Assembly (NCBI RefSeq): GCF_003944705.1
Contig: NZ_RWIS01000001.1
Coordinates: 310,001-374,000, forward strand
Length of the DNA: 64,000 bases
Direction: 5' to 3'
From: Hymenobacter metallilatus
GTDB taxonomy: Bacteria; Bacteroidota; Bacteroidia; Cytophagales; Hymenobacteraceae
Of the stretch, positions 59,554-64,000 are shown piece by piece (positions within the stretch are counted from its first letter, which is position 1; each line of letters begins with the position of its first letter). The notes under the pieces were generated by a model. It did no database searches and was not told the DNA's origin. It saw only the letters and a list, made by a program, of their open reading frames with translations. The translations under genes and the position numbers were made by a program.

Positions 59554-60765
59554 TCAGGCTACGTACTCCTGCAGGTACTGGTACCGCTCGGTGAGCTGAC
59601 CGTTACGGGCAATGGTGGCGCGTTCAATCACCGCGTCACTGCCTTCGTGCACTAAGTGGGGCAGCACATTATCAATTAGCTGGCGGCCGAAGTCCCGGCT
59701 GGCGTTGCGCGGCAGCTCGCAGGGCAGGTTATCGACGGCCATAATGGTGATGTTGCCGGGGCGGGAATAGGGTGGCTCCAACTCCTGGGTCTGGCAGTTG
59801 TAATCGAAGGCGGGCTCCTGAATAGTGCTGCTGCGCTTAGTAGTCGGAATGGAGCCGTCTACGTCGCAGGTTACGTCGGCAATGGTATCAATGCGGAAAT
59901 GGGCCCGGCAGGTGTCCTCCAGGGAAAACAGGCGCGGAGCCGCCGGGTGCCAGTAAGCGCAGGCAATGAGCAGGTTGGTAACGGGCAGAAAGTTCTGAAA
60001 AGTGCTTTCGTACTCCTGGGGGTTGCGGTGAAAATCGGGAGTATCCCACACGCGCCCGTCGCGGCGGCGGTTGTAGTCGGAGCTGCGGAGCTGGGTGTAC
60101 ACCGGCTCGTTGAAATCCAGGTAGAGGTAGTCGTACACGCTCACGCGCCGAATGCCCATCAGGTTAAGCACCTCCACGGCCCCCTGAGCCACGCGGCCTG
60201 AGCCGGTTACGGCAATTTTAATGGGGGGCAGGCGCTTCACCTTGAAAAACTCCTCCTGCATGTCCTCCATATCCACGCACTCATAGGCCGGTTTCAATTC
60301 GTAGAGGCCATGCTTGCGGCCGTACGTGAGCAGGCCGTTGTAGGCGCCCACTATGCCTGCCCAGCGGCCGAAGGCCACAATCCGCTCCCCGTTTTCATTG
60401 GTGAGCAGCTCATAATCGATAAGGGTAATCTGCTTGGCCAGCACCTGCCGCAGTAGCTCCCGGTTAGCGGGCTGTTTTTTTACAGTGTGCGAGAAGAACA
60501 GGTAGGTTTTGTGAGGAATCAGCTGTGCCACAGGCACCTCCTTCACGCCCATCAGAATGTCACAGTCTGCCACTTCGGGCCGCACCTCAATGCCCAGGTT
60601 GCGATACTCCTGGTCGGAGAAGCAGCGGATGCCACTTTCCTGAACCACAATTTTCAGGCCCGGGAAGCGGGCTTCAGCCTCAGCGCATTTTTTGGGAGTA
60701 AGCGGAACGCGCTTGTCGGGTGGGGTTTTGCCTTCGCGGATCAGGCCAATGGTAATAGAACGCAT
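59554..60765 (-). CDS. Saccharopine/alanine dehydrogenase-like oxidoreductase
   Basis: The start at 60765 gives MRSITIGLIREGKTPPDKRV, the normal opening of the AlaDH/PNT N-terminal family; the extension to 60840 overlaps a repeat. The 403-residue protein has PDKRVPLTPKKCAEAEARFP, the nucleotide-binding IKIAVTGSGRVAQGAVEVL, and a later NLLIACAYWHPAAPRLF, as in lysine-forming saccharopine dehydrogenases (LYS1 type). It should bind NAD(P) and act in the cytoplasm on an amino acid or a related acid. Whether it makes lysine or has another role in this bacterium is not shown. Confidence 0.8.
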   Translation of the reverse strand: MRSITIGLIREGKTPPDKRVPLTPKKCAEAEARFPGLKIVVQESGIRCFSDQEYRNLGIEVRPEVADCDILMGVKEVPVAQLIPHKTYLFFSHTVKKQPANRELLRQVLAKQITLIDYELLTNENGERIVAFGRWAGIVGAYNGLLTYGRKHGLYELKPAYECVDMEDMQEEFFKVKRLPPIKIAVTGSGRVAQGAVEVLNLMGIRRVSVYDYLYLDFNEPVYTQLRSSDYNRRRDGRVWDTPDFHRNPQEYESTFQNFLPVTNLLIACAYWHPAAPRLFSLEDTCRAHFRIDTIADVTCDVDGSIPTTKRSSTIQEPAFDYNCQTQELEPPYSRPGNITIMAVDNLPCELPRNASRDFGRQLIDNVLPHLVHEGSDAVIERATIARNGQLTERYQYLQEYVA

Positions 60766-60849
60766 GTGGTGGGAACTGGGTGGGTTTCGGGGGCTAAATC
60801 TGCGGAAAATTGTTGAGTCGGGACCCGAACGGCAATGCACGCAACCCGG

Positions 60850-60967
60850 GCTGTCACCCTGAGCGGAGCGAAGGACCTTCGCACGTAGGCACGCTCTGGC
60901 GCAGTTCCTTCAGGGGTATAAGTTGTTCAGGCGTGGTAAGGTCCTTCGCTATGCCCAGGATGACAGC
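60850..60967. repeat. REP-like inverted repeat
   Basis: Arms of about 35 bases: GCTGTCACCCTGAGCGGAGC on the left pairs with the reverse complement of GCTATGCCCAGGATGACAGC on the right, at about 85 percent identity. The type (CTGAGC..AGCGAAGGACCTT) is a well-known dispersed repeat. A degraded member lies at 41486-41583. Confidence 0.75.
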
Positions 60968-61021
60968 AAATGACCTAAACATTTGCCCACTTATCGGTTT
61001 AAGGGTGAAGCCTTTTCGCGC

Positions 61022-61029
61022 TACCTTTG
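61022..61029 (+). promoter_or_regulatory. -7 box TACCTTTG of gcvP
   Basis: An exact TAnnTTTG match 50 bases before the ATG, with GTTTAAGG about 21 bases upstream as a possible -33 region. Confidence 0.6.
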
Positions 61030-61078
61030 TAGGGGCTCCGTTGGGGCCGCCTGCATTGCCACCCTCACCCTTCTCTTT

Positions 61079-64000
<2,922 letters not shown>

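Overview
The window looks like a piece of chromosome from a Hymenobacter-like bacterium (Bacteroidota, Cytophagales). The evidence is high GC content with strong GC at third codon positions, a SusC/SusD pair beside a hybrid two-component sensor, repeated TAnnTTTG-type promoter boxes, HipA-like/DUF3037 and Roadblock-like proteins, a remnant of a gliding-motility-type C-terminal domain, and many short secreted or lipoprotein ORFs typical of that group. The genus is inferred; no rRNA or tRNA gene was recognised.

Layout. 1-11 kb: a partial TPR-like secreted protein, small secreted proteins, an AraC regulator, a DUF922 metalloprotease-like protein, a serine beta-lactamase-like hydrolase, a head-GIN (DUF2807) protein, an RNA pseudouridine synthase, a TPM-domain gene broken by one in-frame stop, and a cold-shock protein. 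10.6-14.2 kb: a secreted von Willebrand A-like protein, then an AT-rich two-gene island (HipA-like kinase plus DUF3037-like protein) that looks acquired and ends in a perfect 66-bp palindrome. 14.2-20 kb: dihydrolipoyl dehydrogenase, a large hairpin repeat, three related Roadblock/LC7-like proteins with a membrane protein between them, and a Crp/Fnr regulator.

20-40 kb: an M1 aminopeptidase is followed by a carbohydrate-utilisation locus, all on the plus strand. It has a hybrid sensor (sugar-binding periplasmic domain, kinase, receiver, AraC output), a sugar-porter MFS protein, a PfkB sugar kinase, a GH32 fructan hydrolase, SusC, SusD, a GH13 glucosidase, a GH65 enzyme and a GH37 trehalase. 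The likely logic is that the sensor detects a released sugar (by analogy fructose), SusCD imports oligosaccharides, the exo-acting enzymes split them, and the MFS protein and kinase take in and phosphorylate the hexose. The alpha-glucoside enzymes suggest that sucrose- or trehalose-type sugars are also used.

40-64 kb: two group III truncated-haemoglobin-like proteins (one lacking the proximal His), then odhB and sucA of the 2-oxoglutarate dehydrogenase complex with a nucleotidyltransferase-HEPN pair wedged between them. After these come an MRJP-like lipoprotein, a 3D-domain protein, a NERD/coiled-coil/WG-repeat protein, several unknown secreted proteins, a CsbD-like protein, a DprA-like protein, a DUF1206 membrane protein, a saccharopine/alanine dehydrogenase-like enzyme, and the start of gcvP, which runs off the right edge. 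Dispersed inverted repeats of at least three kinds lie in the intergenic gaps.
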